Positions 8,144 through 15,256 of a stretch of 43,815 bases of DNA are shown piece by piece (position 1 is the first letter of the stretch; the number at the start of each line of letters is the position of its first letter). The notes under the pieces are model-generated. The model was not told the DNA's origin. It saw only the letters and a list, made by a program, of their open reading frames with translations, and did not search any database. The stretch comes from an uncultured Haliea sp. Its GTDB lineage: Bacteria > Pseudomonadota > Gammaproteobacteria > Pseudomonadales > Halieaceae. The position numbers and the translations under genes were made by a program. Location of the stretch: positions 1 through 43,815 of the forward strand of contig CAJXTK010000006.1 of assembly GCA_913061115.1 (NCBI GenBank). The letters are read 5' to 3'.

Positions 8144-8503
8144 TCACACTGACTTCATATTCCCGTCGCTCCAATATGCCTTCATACTGTTGACTTTGCC
8201 CTCAGCGTTAAACTCGAACACATCGATAATATCAATGGCAATCCCTGGCATCTGAACCTGAAAGGGAAACGCAACCGCGTTACCGCTGCAGCGCGGCTCA
8301 CCGCTCAGCGCTAGTTTGGCGCCGGACTTCAAAGCACCTTCATAGAAAGCGCACACGGCATCGATTCCTGTATGCACGTCTGTGCCGACCGGATCTTCAA
8401 CCAAGGCATCCTGGGAGTAGATCTCTTTGATGATGTCCATATCCTGTTTTTCGAATGCCTCCACGTACCTGTGGACCATGGCTATCATTGTGTTGGCTTC
8501 CAT
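8144..8503 (-). CDS. Delta5-3-ketosteroid isomerase homologue (SnoaL/NTF2-like fold)
   Basis: 119-aa protein starting at ATG 8503. It aligns along its whole length with the classical Comamonas 3-oxo-Delta5-steroid isomerase as I remember it. Matching segments are RYVEAFEKQDMD, SQDALVEDPVGTD, FYEGALK, and VFEFNAEGKVNSMKAYW. All three catalytic residues of that family are in place: Tyr13 (Tyr14), general base Asp37 (Asp38) within VEDPVG, and Asp94 (Asp99). The predicted reaction is to shift a C5-C6 double bond to C4-C5 in 3-oxo steroids, though related NTF2-like isomerases act on other substrates. It is the last gene of a minus-strand operon after two acyl-CoA dehydrogenases, 16 bp behind the second. 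This is the strongest single hint of steroid metabolism in the window. Confidence 0.8.
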   Translation of the reverse strand: MEANTMIAMVHRYVEAFEKQDMDIIKEIYSQDALVEDPVGTDVHTGIDAVCAFYEGALKSGAKLALSGEPRCSGNAVAFPFQVQMPGIAIDIIDVFEFNAEGKVNSMKAYWSDGNMKSV

Positions 8504-8519
8504 ACTGATATCCTCGTTG

Positions 8520-9659
8520 TTAGTAGCCACACAATGTGGCATAGCGATCCTTGTGAAACCCGGTATCTCCAAAAATTTGTATAGCAACCCGAGCCCGCTT
8601 GAGGAAGAAACCGATTTCCAGGTCATCGGTAACACCGATGCCACCGTGCATCTGTACCGCCTCATTAGTGACAAGCTTTACCAGAACATTTAATCGGGCC
8701 TTGGCTAGGCTGGCCAACAGCGGCAGCTGTTCCGGTGCGTCATCCACCGTGGACAGCGCCTGCAGCAATACGGATCGACACAGCTCTAACTCTGATTGCA
8801 TATGCGCAGCCCGATGTTGCAATGCCTGGAAGGATCCGATTTGCACACCGAATTGTTCCCGCTCCTTTAGATAGGCAACGGTGCGTTCGAAGGCTTCCAG
8901 CGCACAACCCATCATTTCTGCAGCGATGGCCACTCGTCCTCGGTCCAGTACGGGCTCGAGAATCGACCAGCCATTATCGACTGTGCCGAGAATGTCTGCA
9001 GCAGGCACTATGACATTCTCAAATGTAATGTTAGCGGCGTTACGACTGTCCGCCATGATGGTCCTGTGGCAGCTTATTCCTTTTGCATTGCGGTCCACCA
9101 GTAACAGGGTTAACCCGACGCTGTCAGATTCTGTGCCGCTAGAGCGGGCTACCACAATTAGTTTGTTGGCACTGTGGCCATCGAGCACGAAACATTTATT
9201 GCCGTTGAGAACAAAATCGTCGCCCTGCATGTTCGCGGTGGTAGTAATATGCGTCGGCCTGTGGTGATGGGATTCTTCCAATGCCAGTGCCAGAGTAAGG
9301 TCTCCGCTAGCGATTTGCGGTAATAACATTTGCTTCTGTTGCTCGCTACCCCCTAGCAGCACAGCAGAGGCACCGACCACAGCGGAGGCAAACAAGGGCG
9401 ATGCGGTGAGCGTACGTCCGGATTCTTCCAGTACTACACCTAGTCCCAGAAAGCCAAATTCGAGTCCGCCATAGGCTTCAGGCAGTATGACGCTTGCCCA
9501 GCCCATTTCGGTCATCTGCAGCCATAGAGCAGGGTCATATCCGATGGGATTATGTTCGTCGCGCAGCTTGCGCAGAGACGCTATCGGGGCATACTTGGAC
9601 AGGAAATCCTTTGCCGTATCTTGTAGCAAGCGTTGTTCTTCATTGAGTACCAGTGCCAT
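8520..9659 (-). CDS. Acyl-CoA dehydrogenase, probable non-catalytic partner subunit
   Basis: 379-aa acyl-CoA dehydrogenase-fold protein with the N-terminal helical domain, middle beta domain and C-terminal helical domain (FGVQIGSFQALQHRAA, VQMHGGIGVTDD). Neither known position for the catalytic base carries Glu. The isovaleryl/long-chain position reads LDRGRV (Gly241), and the medium-chain position reads IFGDTGFHKD (Gly364-Asp365). In heteromeric alpha2beta2 steroid acyl-CoA dehydrogenases of actinobacteria, adjacent genes encode one catalytic and one degenerate subunit, and this fits the degenerate one. ATG 9659 is preceded by AGGAG. The upstream acyl-CoA dehydrogenase stops 12 bp before it, so the two are translated from one message. 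Confidence 0.85.
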   Translation of the reverse strand: MALVLNEEQRLLQDTAKDFLSKYAPIASLRKLRDEHNPIGYDPALWLQMTEMGWASVILPEAYGGLEFGFLGLGVVLEESGRTLTASPLFASAVVGASAVLLGGSEQQKQMLLPQIASGDLTLALALEESHHHRPTHITTTANMQGDDFVLNGNKCFVLDGHSANKLIVVARSSGTESDSVGLTLLLVDRNAKGISCHRTIMADSRNAANITFENVIVPAADILGTVDNGWSILEPVLDRGRVAIAAEMMGCALEAFERTVAYLKEREQFGVQIGSFQALQHRAAHMQSELELCRSVLLQALSTVDDAPEQLPLLASLAKARLNVLVKLVTNEAVQMHGGIGVTDDLEIGFFLKRARVAIQIFGDTGFHKDRYATLCGY

Positions 9660-9671
9660 TATCGTTTGCTC

Positions 9672-10859
9672 CTAGCGCTGTGGTAGTTCGAGGACTTTTT
9701 GGGCAATCAAGTTAAGCTGTATTTCGGAACTGCCACCCGCGATAGTCATCACCTTGGACGTGGCCCATAGGCGTGTCGTGTCGATTTCCTGGGGCGTAAA
9801 GCCGTCACCTTCCCAGCCCATTCCGCGGCTGCCCATGATGGCCAGTAACAACTCACTCTTGGTTTTTTCTGCCTCCGTGCCCACGTACTTCATTACCATC
9901 GGTGCTGCGCTGCGCACACCGTTTGATTTTTCTTCGAAGGTACGAAAGTGAGTGAGCGCGACTGCCTGCATTAGCATATCGTACTCTACTAGGTCGTCGC
10001 GCAGTCGAGCATCAGTGATTTTGCCATTTTCAAATTCTAGGTATTCGCGGGCCGCCACGTTGGGTTGCAAAATATGACGGGGGCTATCGCTGCCGATTTC
10101 CGCCATCAGCTTACGTTCATGTACTAACAGAGCCTTGGCAACAGACCATCCCTTGTTTAATTCCCCAATCAAATTTTCTTTGGGTACTTTTACGTTGTCG
10201 AAAAAAGTCTGGCAGAATTCGGATTCGCCGCTAATCAGTGCGATCGGAGTCGTCGTAATGCCTGGGTCGTCCATATCGATAAGAAGGAAACTGATACCTT
10301 CCTGTTTTTTGACATTGGGGTCAGTGCGTACCAGGCAAAATATCCAGTCACATTTGTCGCCTGCAGTGGTCCAGATCTTGGTCCCATTAACTAGGAAATG
10401 ATCGCCCATATCTTCAGCCTTACACTGCAGGCTTGCCAGGTCAGATCCGGCGCCGGGTTCGGAGTAACCCTGAGCCCAGCGCGTCTCCCCATTTAAGATG
10501 GCGTGAATATGCTGCTGCTTTTGCTTCTCTGTCCCATATTCAAGCACTGCTGGGCCCAGCATCCAGATGCCGAGGCCGTACAGAGGGGTGCGGGCCTGAA
10601 TACGTTTCATCTCGTTCTTGAGCACCTTGGACTGCTGCGGAGTGAGTCCGCCGCCGCCGTATTGCTTGGGCCACTCAGGCACGGTCCAGCCTTTGTCCCG
10701 CATCCGTTCGAACCATACTTTGGCATCCTCACTGGGGAACGTCCCCCGTCGGCCACCCCAATACTGATCTTCAGGTCCCATTGGTTGGCGCTGTGAGGTG
10801 GGACAGTTAGCCTCCAGCCAATCGCGCACGTCTAAACCAAACTGATCTAGGTCTTCCAA
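9672..10859 (-). CDS. Acyl-CoA dehydrogenase, probable catalytic subunit
   Basis: 395-aa flavoenzyme that would introduce an alpha-beta double bond into an acyl-CoA. The flavin/substrate signatures are WAQGYSEPGAGSDLASL (residues 128-144) and NGTKIWTTAGDKCDWIFCLVRTD. The base is at the isovaleryl/long-chain position: Glu248 in LLVHERKLM. The medium-chain position is AGGSSEIQ, without Glu. This matches FadE26/ChsE4-type catalytic subunits. The start is TTG at 10859, supported by CAGGAGAGAG about 7 bp upstream; no suitable ATG exists. It is the first gene of the operon leading to the second acyl-CoA dehydrogenase and the isomerase, and it is divergent from an SDR. The exact chain or ring substrate cannot be told from sequence alone. 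Confidence 0.88.
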   Translation of the reverse strand: MEDLDQFGLDVRDWLEANCPTSQRQPMGPEDQYWGGRRGTFPSEDAKVWFERMRDKGWTVPEWPKQYGGGGLTPQQSKVLKNEMKRIQARTPLYGLGIWMLGPAVLEYGTEKQKQQHIHAILNGETRWAQGYSEPGAGSDLASLQCKAEDMGDHFLVNGTKIWTTAGDKCDWIFCLVRTDPNVKKQEGISFLLIDMDDPGITTTPIALISGESEFCQTFFDNVKVPKENLIGELNKGWSVAKALLVHERKLMAEIGSDSPRHILQPNVAAREYLEFENGKITDARLRDDLVEYDMLMQAVALTHFRTFEEKSNGVRSAAPMVMKYVGTEAEKTKSELLLAIMGSRGMGWEGDGFTPQEIDTTRLWATSKVMTIAGGSSEIQLNLIAQKVLELPQR

Positions 10860-11138
10860 AATCTCTCTCCTGATAGGTGCTCTTACTGCTGTCTTCCATA
10901 ACCCTTGTCTAGCGCCATGGTTTTGAGTTTACAGTATGATACTGATGCATCGAGTGCAGATAAAGGTACAGCACACGCAGTACAAGGCAATGGCTTAAAA
11001 AGTCAGTCCCAAGTGACTAAATAAGGCATATAAGGTGCCTATTTTAAACATAGCGTGTCGGTTTATTGGCGCGTACTGCGGAGTTTGACCGAACGGGCAA
11101 CAGGGGGCATTCTGCAGTGCGAACTCTGGGAGAAGGTT
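10860..11138. promoter_or_regulatory. Divergent control region with three inverted repeats
   Basis: 279 bp between the acyl-CoA dehydrogenase operon (minus) and an SDR gene (plus). Perfect short inverted repeats are visible: CAGTAT-G-ATACTG (10932-10944), AGTCA-N8-TGACT (11001-11018) and AGGCA-N7-TGCCT (11024-11040). The odd-length palindrome resembles a dimeric repressor operator, such as TetR-type regulators of acyl-CoA genes use, but no regulator gene lies next to it. Which sites are used is unknown. Confidence 0.4.
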
Positions 11139-11888
11139 ATGCAAAGGTTTATGGGCAAAGTGGTTCTGGTGACTGGCGCTGGCAGTGGTATTGGTAAGGC
11201 CAGTGCATTACGTTTAGCTGCTGAGGGCGGTTCGATTTTTTGCGTAGATCTTAACCGGGAAGCAGTGGAATCTGCGGCCGCTGAAATTACCGCAGAAGGT
11301 GGGGTGGCCACCCCTTGGGTCTGTGATGTGGGTAACGAAGCGAGTGTGCAGGAAGCCGTTGGAGCTTGTATTGAAGGGTATGGGAGCCTTTATGGTGTCG
11401 TCAATATGGCGGGAATTCTACGTTTTGACGATACCGAGGAGTTGCAAACTGACGACTGGCAAAAAGTCATCGATATCAATCTTACGGGCACCATGTTTTT
11501 ATGCCGCGCTGCGCTGCCGTACCTAGTGGAAACTAGGGGCAGTATTGTCAATGCAGCCTCGACAGCAGCCTTGTCTGGCCTCCCCTGCGGTCTGGCCTAT
11601 TCGGCGAGCAAGGGTGGAGTGCTGGCCATGACGCGCAGTATTGCCGTTGAGTATGCCAAGCGTGGTGTGCGCGCCAACTGTATTTGCCCCGGCGATATCA
11701 ACACGGGTATGACGGATAAGCTCGCATTTCCGAAGACCATGGATTTTGAACTCATGCCTCGCATCATGTCGCTGACCGGCGCCAAGTCGCCCGAAGTGGT
11801 GGCAGGGGTCATCGCCATGCTGGTGTCCGAGGATGGCGTGCACATCACCGGCGAGGATATCCGGGTCGACGGCGGTACTCTATCGTAA
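11139..11888 (+). CDS. SDR family oxidoreductase (FabG-like, NAD-type)
   Basis: 249-aa classical SDR. The start ATG 11139 follows GGGAGAAGG; a longer frame back to GTG 11055 would add 28 residues that do not look like protein. Motifs are TGAGSGIG (12-19), Asp at the end of beta2 (CVDLNRE), which favours NAD(H), NMAGI in place of NNAG, catalytic Asn114, Ser141, Tyr154 and Lys158 (YSASK). The C-terminus is ITGEDIRVDGGTLS. It is divergent from the acyl-CoA dehydrogenase/KSI operon, so a hydroxyacyl-CoA or hydroxysteroid dehydrogenase role is plausible by context only. It converges with the DUF1499 gene, with 22 bp between stops. Confidence 0.88.
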   Translation: MQRFMGKVVLVTGAGSGIGKASALRLAAEGGSIFCVDLNREAVESAAAEITAEGGVATPWVCDVGNEASVQEAVGACIEGYGSLYGVVNMAGILRFDDTEELQTDDWQKVIDINLTGTMFLCRAALPYLVETRGSIVNAASTAALSGLPCGLAYSASKGGVLAMTRSIAVEYAKRGVRANCICPGDINTGMTDKLAFPKTMDFELMPRIMSLTGAKSPEVVAGVIAMLVSEDGVHITGEDIRVDGGTLS

Positions 11889-11910
11889 AAACGTTCTGCT
11901 TCTGCAGGCT

Positions 11911-12633
11911 TTATTCCTGCTGCTGGAATGCGTCGCGGAAGGCGCGGATCCGTTTTGCATTGGCGCCCAGATCGCCTTCACCTACCCGAGATACCGAACG
12001 CAGATCAAGTAGCGTCCCCTGAGCACTGCTGCGCACCCGTATAACGATATCGTCTTTGAAGCCCATGATGCTGGTGGTGTCCACTGCCTCGATCACGCCG
12101 GTGTTGCTATCTTGGTGGTAAATATCCCACCCTAAATTAGTCGCCACTTGTAGCGCGCGGTTGTAGGCCTCGTCGGTGGATAGCGGGCTTACCAGGGTAT
12201 TCAGGTCCGGATAGGCTTCTTCTTGCTGTCGAATCACGTCCTGATTGATCTCGAGAGTGTTGGACTCTGCCCCGCGCTCTTGCAGCGCCACTGTGAACGT
12301 TGGTGGGTCTGCCGTATCGGTGGAAATGTCATGAATCATGGGGTGATTCCCCCCGCTGGTCAGTGCTAGCAGCAGCGCCGCCCCGGGTAGAGCAAAAATT
12401 GTGCGCAGGAGGATGTCTTTGCGCCAAGGCGTGAAACGCCTCCGCAGTAGTAGGACGATGGCCAGGATGAGCAGCAGCACACTGCCAAAGCAAGCGATCG
12501 CATACAGGGGTAATCCCAGCTGCCATTGGCCGCTGCGGATGGTCAGTACGGACAGTGGCAGTATCAGTAACAAGCCGATAGCGAAGTAACCGAGCCAGTT
12601 GATCAGGCGTGGCATGTTGTGTTGTGGGTTCAT
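11911..12633 (-). CDS. Membrane protein with DUF1499 domain
   Basis: 240-aa inner-membrane protein. ATG 12633 is preceded by GAGGGAG; an upstream in-frame ATG (12708) is unlikely. Three hydrophobic segments fall at about residues 10-30, 40-62 and 75-95. A soluble DUF1499 domain follows: EEAYPDLNTLVSPLSTDEAYN, then GWDIYHQDSNTGVIEAVDTT, then GFKDDIVIRVR, and the typical ending SVSRVGEGDLGANAKRIRAF. The function of DUF1499 is not established. It lies tail-to-tail with the SDR at 11139-11888 and has no operon partner. Confidence 0.82.
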   Translation of the reverse strand: MNPQHNMPRLINWLGYFAIGLLLILPLSVLTIRSGQWQLGLPLYAIACFGSVLLLILAIVLLLRRRFTPWRKDILLRTIFALPGAALLLALTSGGNHPMIHDISTDTADPPTFTVALQERGAESNTLEINQDVIRQQEEAYPDLNTLVSPLSTDEAYNRALQVATNLGWDIYHQDSNTGVIEAVDTTSIMGFKDDIVIRVRSSAQGTLLDLRSVSRVGEGDLGANAKRIRAFRDAFQQQE

Positions 12634-13082
12634 CGTGTCTCCCTCATCGATATGCGTGAAATAGAAGCTAAGAATACACCGTGGCGACCCGTGCTGGCGA
12701 GGCCTCATATGCCTGCGGTTGGAACGTCTGCGGTGGTTTCAGAGATGGAGGCCCTGAGTTACTGCGACAAAGCATCTGATTGCCGTCTTCACAGTTAGCA
12801 TCACTGGGTCAGAGATTGCCATAAAATTGACCGGTAGAGTGCAATGGCGCCAATATGGCTAGAGTGGAGGCGAGGTTGTCAGCGCAAGAGGCTGTCGCAA
12901 GCGTGTCGTTGGAACGTCATCAACTAGGCTTGAAGGCTTGTTCTAACGGTTCAATTGGGTAGCCCTGTGATGAATTTAGGAGTCGGGGGTTTGAGGTGTG
13001 ACGAGGCATCTGATTAACTGGAACCTAATCGCAGCGGAGAAGGTCGCCGTGAAATTCACTGTCACACATCGAGAGAAGAACT
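12634..13082. other. 449-bp intergenic region, no gene seen
   Basis: Between the divergently oriented DUF1499 gene and an SDR gene. No frame gives a protein-like product and no strong promoter or hairpin is evident. Two 10-bp words recur: TTGGAACGTC (about 12719 and 12909) and GCATCTGATT (about 12772 and 13007). They may be chance or short direct repeats. The end holds the ribosome site GAGAGAAGAAC for the SDR at 13083. Confidence 0.5.
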
Positions 13083-13853
13083 ATGGGTAGAGTAGCGGGC
13101 AAGGTCGCCATTGTAACCGGAGCAGCCAGTGGCATGGGACAGGCTGATGCAATATTACTTGCTGCACAGGGCGCCACTGTCGTGCTGGCGGACCTGAATG
13201 AGTCCGCCGGTCAGGCAGTTGTAAAAGAGATTGGTAAGGACGCTATTTTCATGCGGCTCGACGTTTCCGACGAGGAAAACTGGAAGCAGGTCATTGCTGC
13301 GACGCTCGAGACGTTTGGCCGGCTCGATATTTTGGTCAATAACGCCGGTATTATTGCCCTTGGTAGTATTGTTGACACCACGCTGGAATCTTGGCGCCTA
13401 ATCAATTCGGTGAATAGTGACGGCGTATTCTTGGGCTGTAAACACGCTATTCCTGCCATGACGGCCTCCGGGGGCGGCTCCATTATCAACATGTCTTCGG
13501 TCGCAGCTATTCATGGCCAGTCGTTTGTTGCGGCTTATACCGCCAGCAAGGGCGCGGTGCGTGCGCTGACCAAGAATATCGCCATGTATTGTAAAGAACA
13601 GAAAAACGGTATTCGCTGCAACTCGATACACCCTGATGGCGTAAAGACTCCCATGGTGGTGAAGGTCGCTACAGGAAAGGAGACGGCGACGCAGGCCGAT
13701 ATTGATGCGCTCAGTGCATTTGGCAACATGTGCGACCCCGAGGATATTGCTAATCTGGTTCTATTTCTGGCCTCCGAGGAGTCCCGTTTTATCAACGGTG
13801 CAGAGATGTTGATAGACAATGCGGCGACTATCACGCCGCCAGTGGGTATTTAG
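13083..13853 (+). CDS. SDR resembling 3(or 17)beta-hydroxysteroid dehydrogenase
   Basis: 256-aa classical SDR. Motifs are TGAASGMG (12-19), ADLNE after beta2 (NAD type), NNAGI (86-90), Ser139, Tyr152 and Lys156 (YTASK). Several stretches agree with Comamonas 3(17)beta-hydroxysteroid dehydrogenase as I recall it: VFLGCKHAIPAM, GGSIINMSSV, and especially IRCNSIHPDGVKTPM. The SIHPDG signature is uncommon in generic FabG-like SDRs. The predicted role is oxidation of a ring hydroxyl to a ketone. An EthD-domain gene follows 21 bp downstream and is surely co-transcribed. Together with the isomerase at 8144-8503 it supports a sterol/steroid-type pathway, but substrate assignment is inference. Confidence 0.85.
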   Translation: MGRVAGKVAIVTGAASGMGQADAILLAAQGATVVLADLNESAGQAVVKEIGKDAIFMRLDVSDEENWKQVIAATLETFGRLDILVNNAGIIALGSIVDTTLESWRLINSVNSDGVFLGCKHAIPAMTASGGGSIINMSSVAAIHGQSFVAAYTASKGAVRALTKNIAMYCKEQKNGIRCNSIHPDGVKTPMVVKVATGKETATQADIDALSAFGNMCDPEDIANLVLFLASEESRFINGAEMLIDNAATITPPVGI

Positions 13854-13874
13854 CCAACGCGTTAGGAGAGCATC

Positions 13875-14594
13875 GTGGAAAAACTACTGTACCCCCTTTG
13901 GAAAGCCCCGTCCCTCAGCGGTGATGAGTTTCGCGACGAACTGTTGCTCCAGCTGGCGCCGAAACTGACGGGGATTGAAGGCGTTCACGGCCTGCGCATT
14001 TGCGTGGTGGACAGTGCGGTGTCTGCGGCGGCCGGACGGCGTATTGAAAGCCATGCGCCGGTGCCAGACGCTATGCTGTCGCTGTGGGTGGATTTCGCCG
14101 GCGCGGCAGGACATTGGGAGCCTTTAATCGATGCCCACGTTAGTACTAAGACGGTTTATCTGGTTGCCGAGGCTGAGCCTTTGGTGAGTCAGCAGACGCA
14201 TCCTGCAATGCCGGGAGAGCGGCTTTACGGTGTGTGTCAGGTGGTGTTTATGTCTCCTCCTGATGATATGGACCGGGACAAGTGGCTGTCGACCTGGAAG
14301 GACAGCCATACTCAAGTGGCAATAGACACCCAATCAACTTTCGGTTACCGGCAGAACCTGGTGGTGCGTCGAATGACTGCGGACACACCTGGGTGTTTTG
14401 CCGTAGTGGAAGAGAATTTCCCGCCGGAAGCGATGGCATCAGACCATGCGTTCTATGCAACCGGTGGCGATGAGGCTCTGCTACAAAAAAATATGAACGC
14501 GATGATCGAAAGCTGCACACGATTCATCGACTTTCAAAAGATCGATGTTATTCCCATGAGCGAGTATTTGATTAAGCCCGTTTCGAGCGACTGA
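13875..14594 (+). CDS. EthD-domain (dimeric alpha/beta barrel) protein
   Basis: 239-aa cytosolic protein. GTG 13875 is preceded by TAGGAGAGC. The C-terminal half has the EthD-like pattern: VVFMSPPDDMDRDKWLSTWK, then DSHTQVAIDTQSTFGYRQN, then DHAFYATGGDE, ending near FIDFQKIDV. The N-terminal ~100 residues look like a second, more diverged alpha/beta-barrel repeat (PLWKAPSLSGDEFRDELL), giving an internally duplicated molecule. EthD-like proteins accompany oxidative degradation of ethers, terpenes and steroids, often without a proven reaction. It directly follows the 3(17)beta-HSD-like gene. Confidence 0.72.
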   Translation: MEKLLYPLWKAPSLSGDEFRDELLLQLAPKLTGIEGVHGLRICVVDSAVSAAAGRRIESHAPVPDAMLSLWVDFAGAAGHWEPLIDAHVSTKTVYLVAEAEPLVSQQTHPAMPGERLYGVCQVVFMSPPDDMDRDKWLSTWKDSHTQVAIDTQSTFGYRQNLVVRRMTADTPGCFAVVEENFPPEAMASDHAFYATGGDEALLQKNMNAMIESCTRFIDFQKIDVIPMSEYLIKPVSSD

Positions 14595-14749
14595 CTCAGG
14601 AATTTAGAGGGGTTATCACAGGCCTCATCGACCGTATGGAGCAGCACATGGCTGGAACGTCTCCCGAGGGAGGTGTCGTCGTCCTGAATGGGCGATCTAG
14701 CGTTATCATCGCAACTGAAAACTACGAGTCTGAGGGGTGTTCAAATCCT

Positions 14750-14992
14750 ATGTCATATGACAAAGATTTAAAGTTAAAAGCTGAGAAAATTCTGCGTGAA
14801 GCAACATGGACCTGCGAGGAGTGCGATGGAGACATGCCCCTTGAGTATGAGGAAGATGATGAAGATGACGTGGGGTATCACATCATGGGAGCAAGCTGTG
14901 ATAACTGTGGTATGCGGTATGACAGAACCATCAATAATGCCTATGGAAAAAAGCTTGATGAATGCTCGACCATGGAGCTGTTAGGAATGTGA
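14750..14992 (+). CDS. Small zinc-ribbon-like hypothetical protein
   Basis: 80-aa acidic protein with two CxxC pairs: WTCEECDGDMP and GASCDNCGMRYD. These are spaced by an acidic run (EYEEDDEDDVGY) as in a rubredoxin-type or zinc-ribbon knuckle. ATG 14750 is the best protein-like start (SYDKDLKLKAEKILREA); GAGGGG lies 12 bp upstream, rather far. The frame is open back to an ATG at 14636, but the extra residues look non-coding. The gene is more AT-rich than its neighbours, which may indicate a different origin. Family and function are not recognised. Confidence 0.6.
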   Translation: MSYDKDLKLKAEKILREATWTCEECDGDMPLEYEEDDEDDVGYHIMGASCDNCGMRYDRTINNAYGKKLDECSTMELLGM

Positions 14993-15030
14993 TTTTTCAG
15001 GCCCTGACCCTGTTAGGGTGCAAGTGAATA

Positions 15031-15189
15031 ATGAGGGCGATGGGAATGGATAAAGAGACATTTGTGATAACAGGTGCCTCACCAGGTATTTGTGCAGTGC
15101 TGGAAAAACCTTGCCTATTGGGCTTTGATTTCGTGGTCGCCGGGGCACGAAGCACAGCTAAGGGCCCATACTTTAATAGTGTCGAATGA
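15031..15189 (+). pseudogene. Remnant of an SDR gene (N-terminal Rossmann segment only)
   Basis: A 52-codon frame (possible ATGs at 15031, 15040 and 15046; GAGGG upstream of 15040) reads ETFVITGASPGICAVLEK followed by LLGFDFVVAGARS. This is the beta1 strand, glycine loop (TGASxGIx) and beta2 of an SDR or NAD-epimerase-like Rossmann fold, ending at TGA 15187-15189. The third Gly of the loop is Cys, and no catalytic region follows. It is best explained as a truncated, decaying gene copy. Confidence 0.5.
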
Positions 15190-15196
15190 AGATGCG

Positions 15197-15248
15197 AACC
15201 CCCAGTTCCGCGATGACGCGTCAGCGGCATCCGCTAGAACCGGGGGTT
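15197..15248. repeat. Large imperfect inverted repeat / hairpin after DUF1254 gene
   Basis: Arms AACCCCCAGTTC (15197-15208) and GAACCGGGGGTT (15237-15248) pair with one mismatch. The loop holds a second hairpin, AGCGG-CAT-CCGCT (15223-15235), and the palindrome TGACGCGTCA. It lies 8 bp past the stop of the minus-strand DUF1254/DUF1214 gene. It could end or protect that transcript, but there is no T-run for a standard intrinsic terminator. Confidence 0.5.
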
Positions 15249-15256
15249 AGCTGCAA

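Noticed and set aside
14725-14760. GTTCAAATCC string suggesting the T-loop of a tRNA
   Set aside because: The flanking bases do not form a T-stem, and no acceptor stem or anticodon arm can be folded around it.
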